Made by a program: the position numbers and the translations under genes
The notes under the pieces: generated by a model
The model's database searches: none
What the model was told of the DNA's origin: nothing
Seen by the model: only the letters and a program-made list of their open reading frames with translations
In this document: positions 25,014 to 33,870 of the stretch, one piece after another
Position numbering within the stretch: position 1 is the first letter of the stretch
Layout: each line of letters opens with the position of its first letter
Origin: Micromonospora rubida
GTDB lineage: Bacteria > Actinomycetota > Actinomycetes > Mycobacteriales > Micromonosporaceae
Assembly: GCF_009908295.1 (NCBI RefSeq)
Contig: NZ_JAAALO010000002.1
Location: 161,490-225,489, forward strand
Reading direction: 5' to 3'
DNA: 64,000 nucleotides

Positions 25014-26114
25014 TCAGAGGTAGCCGCCGATTTCGGCGTGGACGGAGGGGGCGGTGGGAACGCCGGCACGCAACGCGTACAGCTCGGCCAGCGTCGCCCC
25101 GACGGACGGCACCCCGGCGGCGGTGCCGAGCCAGTCGGTGGCCTCCCCATACGACAGCGGGCCCACCTCGATCCGGGCCAGGCAGCGGCCGGGGCGGACC
25201 ACCGCCGGGTGCAGCCGGGACAGGTCCTCGTTCGTGGTGATCGCGACGAGCACGTCCCGCCCCTGCCCGAGCAGCCCGTCGGTCAGGTTGAGCAGCCGGG
25301 ACAGCGCCTGCCCGGTGGCCTGCTTCGCCTCGCTGCGAATCAGCTCGTCGCAGTCCTCCAGGATGAGCAGCCGCCACCGCCGGCCGGTGCCGCTCTCCGC
25401 GTCCTCCTCCTCGCCGACGGCGACCTCCGACAGGTACGACGTGTCGGCGAAGAGAACCTCGGGGTCGAGCACGCTGTCGACCTGGCACCACTGCCGCCAC
25501 TGCCGACTCAGCGCCCGCAGGGCGGTGGTCTTCCCGGTGCCGGGCGCGCCGTGCAGCAGCACCAGCCGACCGGTGATGGCCTCCGGGGTGACCGCCATCA
25601 GCGCGTCCAGGTCGGCCCGCGCGGTCCTCGTGTAGTTGCCGCGGATCAGCGGCCATTCGGGGGCGGCGATGGACCGCAGGTCCCGCTGGGCGCCCCGGCG
25701 CGGGTTCTGGTGCCAGAAGCCGATCCGCCCGGTGTCCGGGTCCTCCGGCTCGGCGGCCCCTTCTACGATCCGGTCGAGGGCCGCCCGGCCGATCTCGTCG
25801 CTGACGGCGGTGACGGTCACCTCGGCGCCCCGCCCCTTCCAGGTCACCACCCGGGCGGTCCAGCCGTCGCCGGCCAGCAGTCGGGACCGCTGCCGGTGCT
25901 CGGTGGCGGTGCGCAGCAGCCGCCCGTCGGGCGGGGTGAGGGTCGCCTCGGGACGGACCCGGGACAGCCGCACGGTTTGTGACCAGGGGTGGCGGCCGGT
26001 GACGAAGTCTGCCAGCGCCAGCGCGTCGATCACGTCGCACGGGGTGTCCGCGTCGTCGTACTGGAGGACCGAGGGCAGGTGACGCGGGCCGTCACCGGCG
26101 GGGATGGGCAGCAT
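25014..26114 (-). CDS. DUF5925-type AAA ATPase
   Basis: The 366-residue protein has an N-terminal DUF5925-like domain (about residues 15-140: DDADTPCDVIDALALADF...GDGWTARVV) and a C-terminal AAA domain with Walker A LLHGAPGTGKTTALRAL, Walker B LLILEDCDELI, and the sensor region VAITTNEDLSRLHPAVVRPGR. Such proteins are common in actinobacteria with unknown targets. Two starts are possible: ATG 26114, with GGGGA upstream, and ATG 26156, which overlaps the xylB stop as TAATG and would add 14 residues. Either way it is co-oriented with xylB and probably read through from it. Confidence 0.85.
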   Translation of the reverse strand: MLPIPAGDGPRHLPSVLQYDDADTPCDVIDALALADFVTGRHPWSQTVRLSRVRPEATLTPPDGRLLRTATEHRQRSRLLAGDGWTARVVTWKGRGAEVTVTAVSDEIGRAALDRIVEGAAEPEDPDTGRIGFWHQNPRRGAQRDLRSIAAPEWPLIRGNYTRTARADLDALMAVTPEAITGRLVLLHGAPGTGKTTALRALSRQWRQWCQVDSVLDPEVLFADTSYLSEVAVGEEEDAESGTGRRWRLLILEDCDELIRSEAKQATGQALSRLLNLTDGLLGQGRDVLVAITTNEDLSRLHPAVVRPGRCLARIEVGPLSYGEATDWLGTAAGVPSVGATLAELYALRAGVPTAPSVHAEIGGYL

Positions 26115-26155
26115 CAGTCGATGATCCCCAGCCGGGCCGGCCCGCGTACAGCCCA

Positions 26156-27691
26156 TTACGCCGATTCGACGCGGTCGAGCACCCGGTCGCGGGCGGCGGC
26201 GTAGCGCTCGCGGACGGCGGGGACGGGGTGGGCGGAGTGTTCCTCGGCGCCGGCCGGTGACCAGTCGGGCGGGGCGTCGCCGCCGAGGGCGAGCCAGGCG
26301 GCCTGGCGGGCCGCGCCGTCGGCGACGTACTCCCCCGGCGGCGGGACGACGACCGGCCGGCCGAAGACCTGCGGCGCGATGCGGCGCACCGCCGCCGAGC
26401 GGGCGCCGCCGCCGACCAGGATCACCCGGTCGACCCGGGCCCCCTGGGCCAGCAGCGCGTCGAGGCCGTCGGCGAGCGCGCAGAGCATCCCCTCGACGGC
26501 TGCCCGGGCGAGGTGGGCGGGGGTCGAGGTGGCCAGGGTCAGCCCGTGCACCGCGCCGGTGGCGGACGGCCGGTCCGGGGTCCGCTCGCCCTCCAGGTAG
26601 GGCACCACGACCAGCCCGTCCGCGCCGGGCGGCGCGGACAGCGCCAGGTCGGACAACTCGGCCAGGTTTACCCGGAGCAGGCCGGCGGCGGCGTCGAGCA
26701 CCCGGGCCGCGTTGAGCGTGCAGACCAGCGGCAGGTACCGGCCGGTGGCGTCGGCGAACCCGGCCACCGCGCCGCTGGGGTCGGCGGCCGGGGCGTCGGC
26801 GACGCTGAACACCGTGCCGGAGGTGCCGATGGAGACGATCACGTCGCCGGGCCGGGCGCCGACGCCGAGCGCCGCGGCGGCGTTGTCCCCGGCCCCCGGC
26901 CCGAGCGGCACCCCGCCGGCTGCCGGGCCGGCCCCGAACGACGATCCGGCCCCGAACGGCGGACTGGCACCGGACGGCGGGCCGGCACCGGACGACGGAC
27001 TGGCCGACGGCGACGAGCTGGCCAGGGCGGTCGGGTCCAGGGTGCCGGCGGCCTCGGCCGGACCGAGCACGACGGGGACCGCCAGCCGACGGCCGAAGGC
27101 GCGTTCCAGCAGGTCGAGGCGGTATTCCCCGGTGGCCGGGGACCAGTAGCCGGTGCCGCTGGCGTCGCTGCGGTCGGTGCGCAGGGCGGCCAGGCCCGGC
27201 GCGCCGGCCAGCCGCCAGGTCAGCCAGTCGTGCGGCAGGCAGACGGCGGCCACCCGGGCGGCGTTGGCCGGCTCGTGCCGGGCCAGCCAGCGCAGCTTGG
27301 TGGCGGTGAAGCTGGCCACCGGGACCGAGCCGACCGCGTCGGCCCAGAACCGGCGGCCGGCCCCGCCGCCGCCGGCCTCCTCGATCAGCTCGGCGGCGGC
27401 CCCGGCCGACCGGGTGTCGTTCCACAGCAGCGCGGGTCGCACCACCCGGCCCGCCTCGTCGAGGCACACCATGCCGTGCTGCTGCCCGGCGACGGAGATC
27501 GCGGCGACGTCGCCCAGCCCGCCGGCGGCGTCGACGGCCGACCGCAGGGCATGCCACCAGGCCGCCGGGTCGATCTCGGTGCCGTCGGGGTGCCGGGCGC
27601 GGCCCTCGCGGACCGACGCGCCGGTCTCGGCGTCACGGATCACCAGCTTGCAGGACTGGGTGGACGAGTCGAACCCGGCGACCAGGGGCAC
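26156..27691 (-). CDS. xylB: Xylulokinase with low-complexity insertion
   Basis: This 511-residue FGGY-family kinase phosphorylates D-xylulose to xylulose 5-phosphate. The N-terminal [13 protein letters not shown] phosphate loop, the [11 protein letters not shown] segment and [10 protein letters not shown] with a downstream [25 protein letters not shown] are all present. Between the two halves (about residues 225-255) it carries a Ser/Gly/Pro insertion coded by five 18-bp repeats; usual family length is some 25-30 residues shorter. GTG 27691 lies ten bases after the xylA stop. The catalytic motifs are intact, so the enzyme is probably active. Confidence 0.95.
   Translation of the reverse strand: MPLVAGFDSSTQSCKLVIRDAETGASVREGRARHPDGTEIDPAAWWHALRSAVDAAGGLGDVAAISVAGQQHGMVCLDEAGRVVRPALLWNDTRSAGAAAELIEEAGGGGAGRRFWADAVGSVPVASFTATKLRWLARHEPANAARVAAVCLPHDWLTWRLAGAPGLAALRTDRSDASGTGYWSPATGEYRLDLLERAFGRRLAVPVVLGPAEAAGTLDPTALASSSPSASPSSGAGPPSGASPPFGAGSSFGAGPAAGGVPLGPGAGDNAAAALGVGARPGDVIVSIGTSGTVFSVADAPAADPSGAVAGFADATGRYLPLVCTLNAARVLDAAAGLLRVNLAELSDLALSAPPGADGLVVVPYLEGERTPDRPSATGAVHGLTLATSTPAHLARAAVEGMLCALADGLDALLAQGARVDRVILVGGGARSAAVRRIAPQVFGRPVVVPPPGEYVADGAARQAAWLALGGDAPPDWSPAGAEEHSAHPVPAVRERYAAARDRVLDRVESA
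26928..27017. repeat. Five 18-bp imperfect tandem repeats inside xylB
   Basis: Units start at 26928, 26946, 26964, 26982 and 27000; typical units are ccggccccgaacggcgga and ctggcaccggacggcggg. Each adds six residues (for example [18 protein letters not shown]) to the kinase and keeps the frame. Differences between units suggest expansion followed by divergence. Confidence 0.85.
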
Positions 27692-27701
27692 GGCGGCGAC
27701 C

Positions 27702-28889
27702 TCAGCGGGCGCCGAGCAGGTGCTCGACGGCGAGCTGGTTGAGCCGGACGAAGCCGAAGCCCTTCGCGGCGGCGGCGTCCACGTCGTACTCCTCGAACGC
27801 GGTGCGGTCGGCGAGCAGGTCGGCGTAGCCCTCGCCGGGGGCCAGCGTCGGGGTGGCCAGGTCGGGCACCCGGCTGGCGGCCAGCGCCTCGGCCACCTCC
27901 GGGTCGGCCCGGAACGCCGCCGCCCGCTCCCGCAGCAGCAGGTAGGTGCGCATGTTCGCCGCCGCCGAGGCCCACACGCCGGTGAAGTCCTCGGTGCGGG
28001 AGGGCTTGTAGTCGAAGTGCCGGGGGCCGTCGTAGGCCGGGCCGCCGCCCGGGCCGCCGTGTTCCAGCAGGTCGACCAGGGCGAACGCGTTGAGCAGGTC
28101 GCCGTGGCCGAAGACCAGGTCCTGGTCGTACTTGATGCCGCGCTGGCCGTTGAGGTCGAGGTGGAACAGCTTGCCCTGCCAGAGTGCCTGGGCGACGCCG
28201 TGGACGTAGTTCAGCCCGGCCATCTGCTCGTGGCCGACCTCGGGGTTGAGGCCGACCAGGTCCGGACGGGCCAGGGTGGAGATGAACGCCAGCGCGTGCC
28301 CGATGGTCGGCAGCAGGATGTCGCCGCGCGGCTCGTTCGGCTTCGGCTCGATGGCGAAGCGCAGGTCGTATCCCTGGTCGACGACGTACTGGCAGAGCAG
28401 GTCGACGGCCTCGCGGTAGCGGTCCAGCGCGGAGCGGACGTCCTTGGACAGGTCGTACTCGGCACCCTCCCGGCCGCCCCACATGACGAAGGTGCGGGCG
28501 CCCAGCTCGGCGGCGAGGTCGATGTTGCGCAGCACCTTGCGCAGCGCGTACCGCCGCACGTCGCGGTCGTTGCTGGTGAATCCGCCGTCCTTGAACACGG
28601 GATGGGTGAAGAGGTTGGTGGTGACCATCGGGACGACCAGCCCGGTCGCGTCGAGCGCCCTGCGGAACCGGGTGATGCGGCCGTCGCGGGTGGCCGGGTC
28701 CGCGCCGAAGGGGATCAGGTCGTCGTCGTGGAAGGTGATCCCGTACGCGCCCAGCTCGGCGAGCTTGTGCACGGCCTCGACGGCGTCCAGCTCGGGGCGG
28801 GTGGCGTCGCCGAACGGGTCGCGGGCCTGCCAGCCCACCGTCCAGAGGCCGAAGGAGAACTTGTCGGCGGGGGTGGGACGGGACGCCAT
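27702..28889 (-). CDS. xylA: Xylose isomerase
   Basis: XylA interconverts D-xylose and D-xylulose (and glucose and fructose). The 395-residue length and sequence are those of the shorter actinobacterial class I enzymes: [18 protein letters not shown] at the N-terminus, [11 protein letters not shown] with the catalytic His, [12 protein letters not shown], the metal ligands in [10 protein letters not shown] and NPEVGHEQM, and [16 protein letters not shown]. It is transcribed with xylB, ten bases downstream, and is divergent from a ROK repressor. No xylose transporter is adjacent. Confidence 0.98.
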   Translation of the reverse strand: MASRPTPADKFSFGLWTVGWQARDPFGDATRPELDAVEAVHKLAELGAYGITFHDDDLIPFGADPATRDGRITRFRRALDATGLVVPMVTTNLFTHPVFKDGGFTSNDRDVRRYALRKVLRNIDLAAELGARTFVMWGGREGAEYDLSKDVRSALDRYREAVDLLCQYVVDQGYDLRFAIEPKPNEPRGDILLPTIGHALAFISTLARPDLVGLNPEVGHEQMAGLNYVHGVAQALWQGKLFHLDLNGQRGIKYDQDLVFGHGDLLNAFALVDLLEHGGPGGGPAYDGPRHFDYKPSRTEDFTGVWASAAANMRTYLLLRERAAAFRADPEVAEALAASRVPDLATPTLAPGEGYADLLADRTAFEEYDVDAAAAKGFGFVRLNQLAVEHLLGAR

Positions 28890-28912
28890 GGCGGACCTCC
28901 GGCAGCTATTTG

Positions 28913-28925
28913 TTCAGTGGTTGAA
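28913..28925. promoter_or_regulatory. Candidate ROK repressor operator between xylA and its regulator
   Basis: The AT-rich stretch of the 67-bp divergent gap contains the inverted repeat TTCA-GTGGT-TGAA, next to TATTTGTTC and TATTTGACC half-repeats. Its position close to both start sites fits a xylose repressor binding site. The consensus for this regulator is not known to me. Confidence 0.5.
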
Positions 28926-28956
28926 TTATTTGACCGGCGTGTGGCAGTGTCAAGGG

Positions 28957-30195
28957 GTGATCCGTCCCGCCGCGCCGGCTACGGCGGTCCGCCAGGGCAG
29001 CCTGCGCGAGCTGAACCTCGCCGTGGTGCTCGGCCGGATCGCCGCCGCGCCCCGCCCACCGTCGCGGGCCGCCGTGGCCGCCGCGACCGGCCTGACCCGG
29101 GCCACCGTCTCCGCCGTGGTCGACGACCTCGTCGCCGGCCGGCTGGTGGGCGAGTCGGAGCCGGCCCCCCGCACCGGCGCCGGGCGCCCGGCCCGGGGCC
29201 TGGTGCTGGCCGGCGACGGCCCGGCCGGGCTGGGCCTGGAGATCAACGTCGACTACCTGGCCGCCTGCGTGGTCGACCTGGCCGGCGAGGTCCGGCACCA
29301 CACCGTGCGCCGGGCCGACCTGCGCCCGGTCTCCCCCGCCGACGCGCTGGCCCGGCTCGTCGGGCTGGCCGCCGCCGCCCGGGCCGACGCCGAGCGGCAG
29401 GGGCTCACCCTGGCCGGGGCCGCCCTCGCGGTGCCCGGGCTGGTCGACGCGGCCGGGCTGGTCCGGCTCGCCCCGAACCTCGGCTGGCGGGACGTGCCCG
29501 TCCCCGACCTGCTCTCCGGCCATCCACCGCTGGTCGAGCCGGTCCCCGGCATCCCGGCGCTGGTGGTGGAGAACGAGGCCAACCTGGCCGCGCTGGGCGA
29601 GCTGCACGCCGGCCCGGACGGGCCGGTCAGCTTCCTGCACGTCTCCGGCGAGGTCGGCATCGGCGCCGGGATCGTCCTCGACGGCGCCCTCTTCCGGGGC
29701 GTACGCGGCTGGAGCGGCGAGATCGGTCACATCCCCGTCCGGCCGGACGGCCGACCCTGCCGGTGCGGCGGCCGGGGCTGCCTCGAACGGTACGCCGGCC
29801 AGGAGGCCGTCCTCGCCGCCGCCGGGCTGGACCGGGCGGACCTGCCGGCCGACACCGCCGCGACCCGGCTGGCCGACCTCGCGCTCGCCGAGCACCCCGC
29901 CACCCGGGCGGCCCTGGCCGAGGCGGGGCAGGCGCTCGGGATCGCGGTGGCCGGCGTGGTGAACCTGCTGGACCTCGACACCGTGGTGCTCGGCGGCGGA
30001 TACGCCCTGCTCACGCCCTGGCTGCGGCCACCTGTGCTGGCCGAGGTGTCCCGGCGGGTGCTCACCGCCAAATGGTCGCCGGTGACCGTGCGTTCCTCGG
30101 CGCTCGGCCCGGAGGCCGCCGTGGTCGGCGCGGCCGGCTCCGTCGTCCGGCGGATCGTCGCCGACCCGGTCGGGTGGCTGAACCGCACCGGCTGA
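28957..30195 (+). CDS. ROK family transcriptional repressor (XylR-like)
   Basis: The 412-residue protein joins an N-terminal winged helix (SRAAVAAATGLTRATVSAVVDDLVAGRLV, about residues 33-60) to a ROK sugar-kinase-like domain. The ROK zinc motif is present as CRCGGRGCLERY near residues 268-277, and the glycine-rich phosphate loop region as GVGIGAGIVLDG-like GEVGIGAGIV. Divergence from xylAB implies that it represses xylose use and releases DNA when xylose binds. GTG 28957 precedes the winged helix by about 20 residues; the start is not supported by a strong ribosome-binding site. Confidence 0.9.
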   Translation: MIRPAAPATAVRQGSLRELNLAVVLGRIAAAPRPPSRAAVAAATGLTRATVSAVVDDLVAGRLVGESEPAPRTGAGRPARGLVLAGDGPAGLGLEINVDYLAACVVDLAGEVRHHTVRRADLRPVSPADALARLVGLAAAARADAERQGLTLAGAALAVPGLVDAAGLVRLAPNLGWRDVPVPDLLSGHPPLVEPVPGIPALVVENEANLAALGELHAGPDGPVSFLHVSGEVGIGAGIVLDGALFRGVRGWSGEIGHIPVRPDGRPCRCGGRGCLERYAGQEAVLAAAGLDRADLPADTAATRLADLALAEHPATRAALAEAGQALGIAVAGVVNLLDLDTVVLGGGYALLTPWLRPPVLAEVSRRVLTAKWSPVTVRSSALGPEAAVVGAAGSVVRRIVADPVGWLNRTG

Positions 30196-30286
30196 ACTGA
30201 TCTTCGCCGATGCGCGGCGGGCGCCCTCGCCCCGGGTGATCCAAGTCGCCGGCCGCGGCTGCTGCGAGCGGGGAGGCAGACCGGGG

Positions 30287-30955
30287 TCAGGCCGTGCGCG
30301 ACCAGCCGCCCGCGGCGGCCTCGCCGGACCACCCGCTCGGGGGGTCGTCGGCCGACCGGCCGCGCGGCATTCCGCCGGGCCGGTTCCCGCTCGACCAGCC
30401 GGCCTGCGGCTCCCCCGAGGGCCAGTCACCCGGCCCGGTCGATGTCGCCCGCTCCCCCGACCGGGTCTCGGCGGACGGCTCCGCCACCGGCGGCTCCGGC
30501 GGGTGCCGGTGCCGGGCCACCTCGTCGAACTCCTGAAGGCCGGCGAGCAGCGCCTGCCGCCCCTCGGGGGTCATCCCGGCCAGGATCACGGCCAGCCGCT
30601 GCCGGCGGTCGTCCCGCAGCTCGGCGAGGAGCCATTCGGCCTCCGCGGTGAGGTGCAGGGAGATCTCCCGGCGGTCGGACCGGCCGGGCTCGCGCTCCAG
30701 CATGCCTGCGGCCACCAGCCGGTCGCAGAGCCGGCTGGCCGAGGAGAGCAGCATGTCGAGCAGCGTCGCCAGCCTGCGCAGATTGATCCCGTCGTGCTGC
30801 TCGACCACCATCACCGCGCGCAGTTGCGCCCCCGAGAGCCGGCTGGTGGTCCGCTCGCGCGCCGCCTCGAAGACCGTGAGCAGGGTGCCGGCGGCCGCAT
30901 CGAGGGCGGCGGCCATACTCGCTTCTGGTCCGCGTGGACCGTGTTCTTCGGACAT
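30287..30955 (-). CDS. MarR family transcriptional regulator with Pro/Ser-rich tail
   Basis: The first 145 residues form a MarR winged helix: SGAQLRAVMVVEQHDGINLRRLATLLDMLLSSASRLCDRLVAAGMLERE, wing DRREISLHLTAEAEWLLAEL, and a C-terminal dimerisation helix. About 70 further residues are a Pro, Ser, Gly and Trp-rich tail unlike normal MarR proteins. It is divergent from a SpoIIE-type phosphatase gene 60 bp away and may control it. ATG 30955 is used; a later in-frame ATG near 30914 would shorten the N-terminus. Confidence 0.85.
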   Translation of the reverse strand: MSEEHGPRGPEASMAAALDAAAGTLLTVFEAARERTTSRLSGAQLRAVMVVEQHDGINLRRLATLLDMLLSSASRLCDRLVAAGMLEREPGRSDRREISLHLTAEAEWLLAELRDDRRQRLAVILAGMTPEGRQALLAGLQEFDEVARHRHPPEPPVAEPSAETRSGERATSTGPGDWPSGEPQAGWSSGNRPGGMPRGRSADDPPSGWSGEAAAGGWSRTA

Positions 30956-31015
30956 GGTGGGCACGAGACTACCCGGCGTCCCTGGTCGCCGGCCCTCCGA
31001 AACAGAGGAGCGACG

Positions 31016-32146
31016 ATGATCGGTGCGGAAGACCGGGCCCGCCGGACGCTGACCGAGGCGCCGGCCGACCTGCTGGTCGACCGACTCGCCGCGGACCTCG
31101 AACGGTCGTACGGGATCACGGACGTCGAACTGCTCCAGGTCGACTACCGGCTCTCGGCGCTGCTTCCGCTCATGGAAGGTGAGCCGGTGACCGGGCCGGG
31201 ACACCCGGCCTGGCGGTGCTTCGACCACCAGGAGCCGATCCTGGCCGACCGGACCGGCTACTTCCCGGTCAGCATGCGGGGGGAACGACGCGGGGTGCTG
31301 CGGGTCTTCCCGTTCCCCGAGGACCCGGCCGCCCGCGACGAGCTGCTCGGGATCGCCACCTCCCTCGGCCACGAGCTGGTGGCGGTGAACGACGGCACCG
31401 ACGTGTACCGGACCGCCCGTCGCAGCCGCCGGCTCACCCTGGCCGCCGAGATGCAGTGGGAGCTGCTGCCCGGCCGGAGCCGGATCCGCCCCTCGTTCAG
31501 CCTGGCCGGGCAGCTCGAACCGGCGTACGCGGTGCGCGGCGACAGCTTCGACTGGTCCGACGACGGGAACCGGCTGTGGCTGTCGACGATCAACGGGATG
31601 GGTGAGGGGGTCGTCGCGTCCGCGCTGACCGCGCTGGCCACCCATGCCCTGCGCAACGCCCGACGGGGCGGGCTCTGCCTGGCCGACCAGGCGGCACTGG
31701 CCGACCAGGCGCTGTACGCCCTGCACCGGGGCGAGCAGCACGTCTCGGCGTTGCTACTGGAGCTGGACCTGGCCAGCGGGACGATGACGGTGGTCGACGC
31801 CGGCTCGCCCCGGCTGGTGCTGCTGCGCGGCGGCGAGGTGGTCGAGCAGCCCCTGGAGGCGCAGTTCCCGCTGGGCATGTTCGACGGGACCGACTACCAG
31901 GAGCAGCAGTTCACGCTGCGCCGCGAGGACCGGCTCTTCGTCCTCAGCGACGGCGTCGTCGAGGCGACCGGCCAGGACGTCCGGTACGGCGAGACGGCGC
32001 TGGACCGGTTCCTGCGCCGGACCGGCCCGATGGAGCCACTGGAGGCGGTCCGGTCGCTGCTCGGCGACCTGCGGGCGTTCGTCGCCGGCGACCTCATCGA
32101 CGACGCGGTGGTGGTCTGCCTGGACTGGACCGGCCCCCAGCCGTGA
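31016..32146 (+). CDS. PP2C-type (SpoIIE domain) serine/threonine phosphatase
   Basis: The 376-residue protein has an N-terminal sensor-like region (about residues 1-145) and a C-terminal SpoIIE/PP2C domain starting AAEMQWELLP, the usual linker. Metal-site segments appear as VRGDSFDW near residue 180, FVLSDGVVEA, and DDAVVVCL at the C-terminus. The second Gly of the typical GGD is Arg-Gly here, but both acidic residues remain. Such phosphatases act on anti-sigma antagonists in partner-switching systems. AGAGGAG upstream of ATG 31016 supports the start. No anti-sigma or antagonist gene is adjacent. Confidence 0.9.
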   Translation: MIGAEDRARRTLTEAPADLLVDRLAADLERSYGITDVELLQVDYRLSALLPLMEGEPVTGPGHPAWRCFDHQEPILADRTGYFPVSMRGERRGVLRVFPFPEDPAARDELLGIATSLGHELVAVNDGTDVYRTARRSRRLTLAAEMQWELLPGRSRIRPSFSLAGQLEPAYAVRGDSFDWSDDGNRLWLSTINGMGEGVVASALTALATHALRNARRGGLCLADQAALADQALYALHRGEQHVSALLLELDLASGTMTVVDAGSPRLVLLRGGEVVEQPLEAQFPLGMFDGTDYQEQQFTLRREDRLFVLSDGVVEATGQDVRYGETALDRFLRRTGPMEPLEAVRSLLGDLRAFVAGDLIDDAVVVCLDWTGPQP

Positions 32147-32167
32147 CCGGGCCCTGCCGGCGGGCGG

Positions 32168-33652
32168 TCAATAGGCGCCCCGGCTGCGCATCACCGCGCC
32201 GAAGGTCTTCCACATGATCGTCAGGTCGGCGGCCAGCGACCAGTTCTCCACGTAGTAGAGGTCGAGCCGGATGCCGTCCTCCCAGCTCAGGTCGGACCGG
32301 CCGCTGACCTGCCAGAGGCCGGTCATGCCGGGCTTGACCAGCAGCCGCCGGGCCACGTCGCCGTCGTAGCGGGCCACCTCGGAGGGCAGCGGCGGGCGCG
32401 GGCCGACGAGGCTCATCTGGCCGAGCAGCACGTTCATCAACTGGGGCAGCTCGTCCAGCGACCACTTGCGCAGCACCCGGCCGACCCGGGTCACCCGGGG
32501 GTCGTCGCGCATCTTGAACATCAGACCGTCGGTCTCGTTGCGGGCGGCCAGCTCGGCGAGCAGGGCGTCGGCGTTGACCACCATGGTGCGGAACTTGAAC
32601 ACCCCGAACTCCCGGCCGCCCTGGCCGACCCGGGTCTGCCGGAACAGCACCGGCCCCCGGCTGTCGACCTTGATGGCCAGCGCGATCACCCCCAGCAGCG
32701 GCAGGAGCAACGCCAGCGCCACGGTGGCGGCGGACCGGTCGACGAAGCCCTTGACCAGCTTGCGGGCCCCCCGGAACTCGGGGGCCTCGACGTGGATCAG
32801 GGGCAGGCCGGCGACCGGACGGGTGTGGATGCGGGGGCCGGCCACGTCGGTCAGCGCGGGCGCGACGACCAGGTCCACCCCGGTCCCCTCCAGCTGCCAG
32901 CCGAGCCGCCGCAGCCGGGTCGCGGTCAGCTCGCCGGAGGCGGTGACCGCCACGGTGTCGGCGCCGATCGCGGTGGCCGCCTGCGGGATGCCCCGGAACG
33001 AGCCGACCACCGGGACGTCGCCGAGCCGCTGCGGCACCGGCGCCAGCAGCGCGTCCGGGATGCAGGCGCCGACCACCTGGTAGCCGGCGTACGGCTCCCG
33101 GCGCAGCTGGTGCACCAGCTCCAGCACGTGCGCGGTGTCGCCGACCACCAGCACCTTGCGGGACCAGCCCCGGCCCTGGGACCGGGCCCGGTGCAGCCGC
33201 TTGCGGGCGGCGAACCGGGCCATTTCCAGGCCCAGCATGCCCACCGCGAACGAGATGGCCAGGAAGCCCCGGGAGACGCCGACGTCGGCGATGTAGCCGG
33301 CGATCGCGGTGCCGCCGGCGAGCCGAAGGCTGGCCGCGCTCACCCGGCGGTACTCGTCGGCCCCGTAGCCCAGCACCCGGTCGTCGTAGCAGCGCAGCAC
33401 CTTGAGCGAGACCAGCCAGGTGAGCACGAGCGCGGGCGCCACCACGACGTACGGGATCTTCGAGCCCACCGGCTCCTCGTCGCCGAACCGGGTGACGTAG
33501 CCGACCAGCACGGCGACGGCCAGCACGGCGGTGTCCAGCACCACAAGCGTGCGGACGTACGCCCGCTCGTCGACGCGGGCCACCGGCCCGGCCCGGTGGT
33601 CACCGGGACGCGACGACGTCCTGGTGGGAGTCAACAGCGTCGTCGGCGTCAC
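32168..33652 (-). CDS. Polyprenyl-phosphate sugar-1-phosphate transferase (exopolysaccharide initiation)
   Basis: The 494-residue membrane protein has four or five N-terminal transmembrane helices (about residues 30-150), a central Rossmann-like domain (KVLVVGDTAHVLELV onward) and a C-terminal bacterial sugar transferase domain. Signatures of the latter are KVDSRGPVLFRQTRVGQGG, FKFRTM, SLVGPRPPLPSEV and PGMTGLWQVSGRS. It should load a sugar phosphate onto a lipid carrier to begin polysaccharide or glycan synthesis. GTG 33652 has GGGGAGG about five bases upstream. No other glycan genes lie beside it, so it may act with distant clusters. Confidence 0.94.
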   Translation of the reverse strand: MTPTTLLTPTRTSSRPGDHRAGPVARVDERAYVRTLVVLDTAVLAVAVLVGYVTRFGDEEPVGSKIPYVVVAPALVLTWLVSLKVLRCYDDRVLGYGADEYRRVSAASLRLAGGTAIAGYIADVGVSRGFLAISFAVGMLGLEMARFAARKRLHRARSQGRGWSRKVLVVGDTAHVLELVHQLRREPYAGYQVVGACIPDALLAPVPQRLGDVPVVGSFRGIPQAATAIGADTVAVTASGELTATRLRRLGWQLEGTGVDLVVAPALTDVAGPRIHTRPVAGLPLIHVEAPEFRGARKLVKGFVDRSAATVALALLLPLLGVIALAIKVDSRGPVLFRQTRVGQGGREFGVFKFRTMVVNADALLAELAARNETDGLMFKMRDDPRVTRVGRVLRKWSLDELPQLMNVLLGQMSLVGPRPPLPSEVARYDGDVARRLLVKPGMTGLWQVSGRSDLSWEDGIRLDLYYVENWSLAADLTIMWKTFGAVMRSRGAY

Positions 33653-33870
33653 CGGACCTCCCCACTTCTGCTGAGGCCGAACCCGGTCGACGGTCGGTCA
33701 TCTTCACGGGACCAGCGACGGTGGAACACGTCGACATCTTGCCTTAAAACCATGGCCACCGATCGTCTCGGACGTATTGCCGTCATTTACCTCCGAGGAG
33801 CATCCACGGAGAGACCTTCCGTCGCGCCGGGTCCACCGGCGCGACGGTCCGATCTGTACTTATTGGTGGC

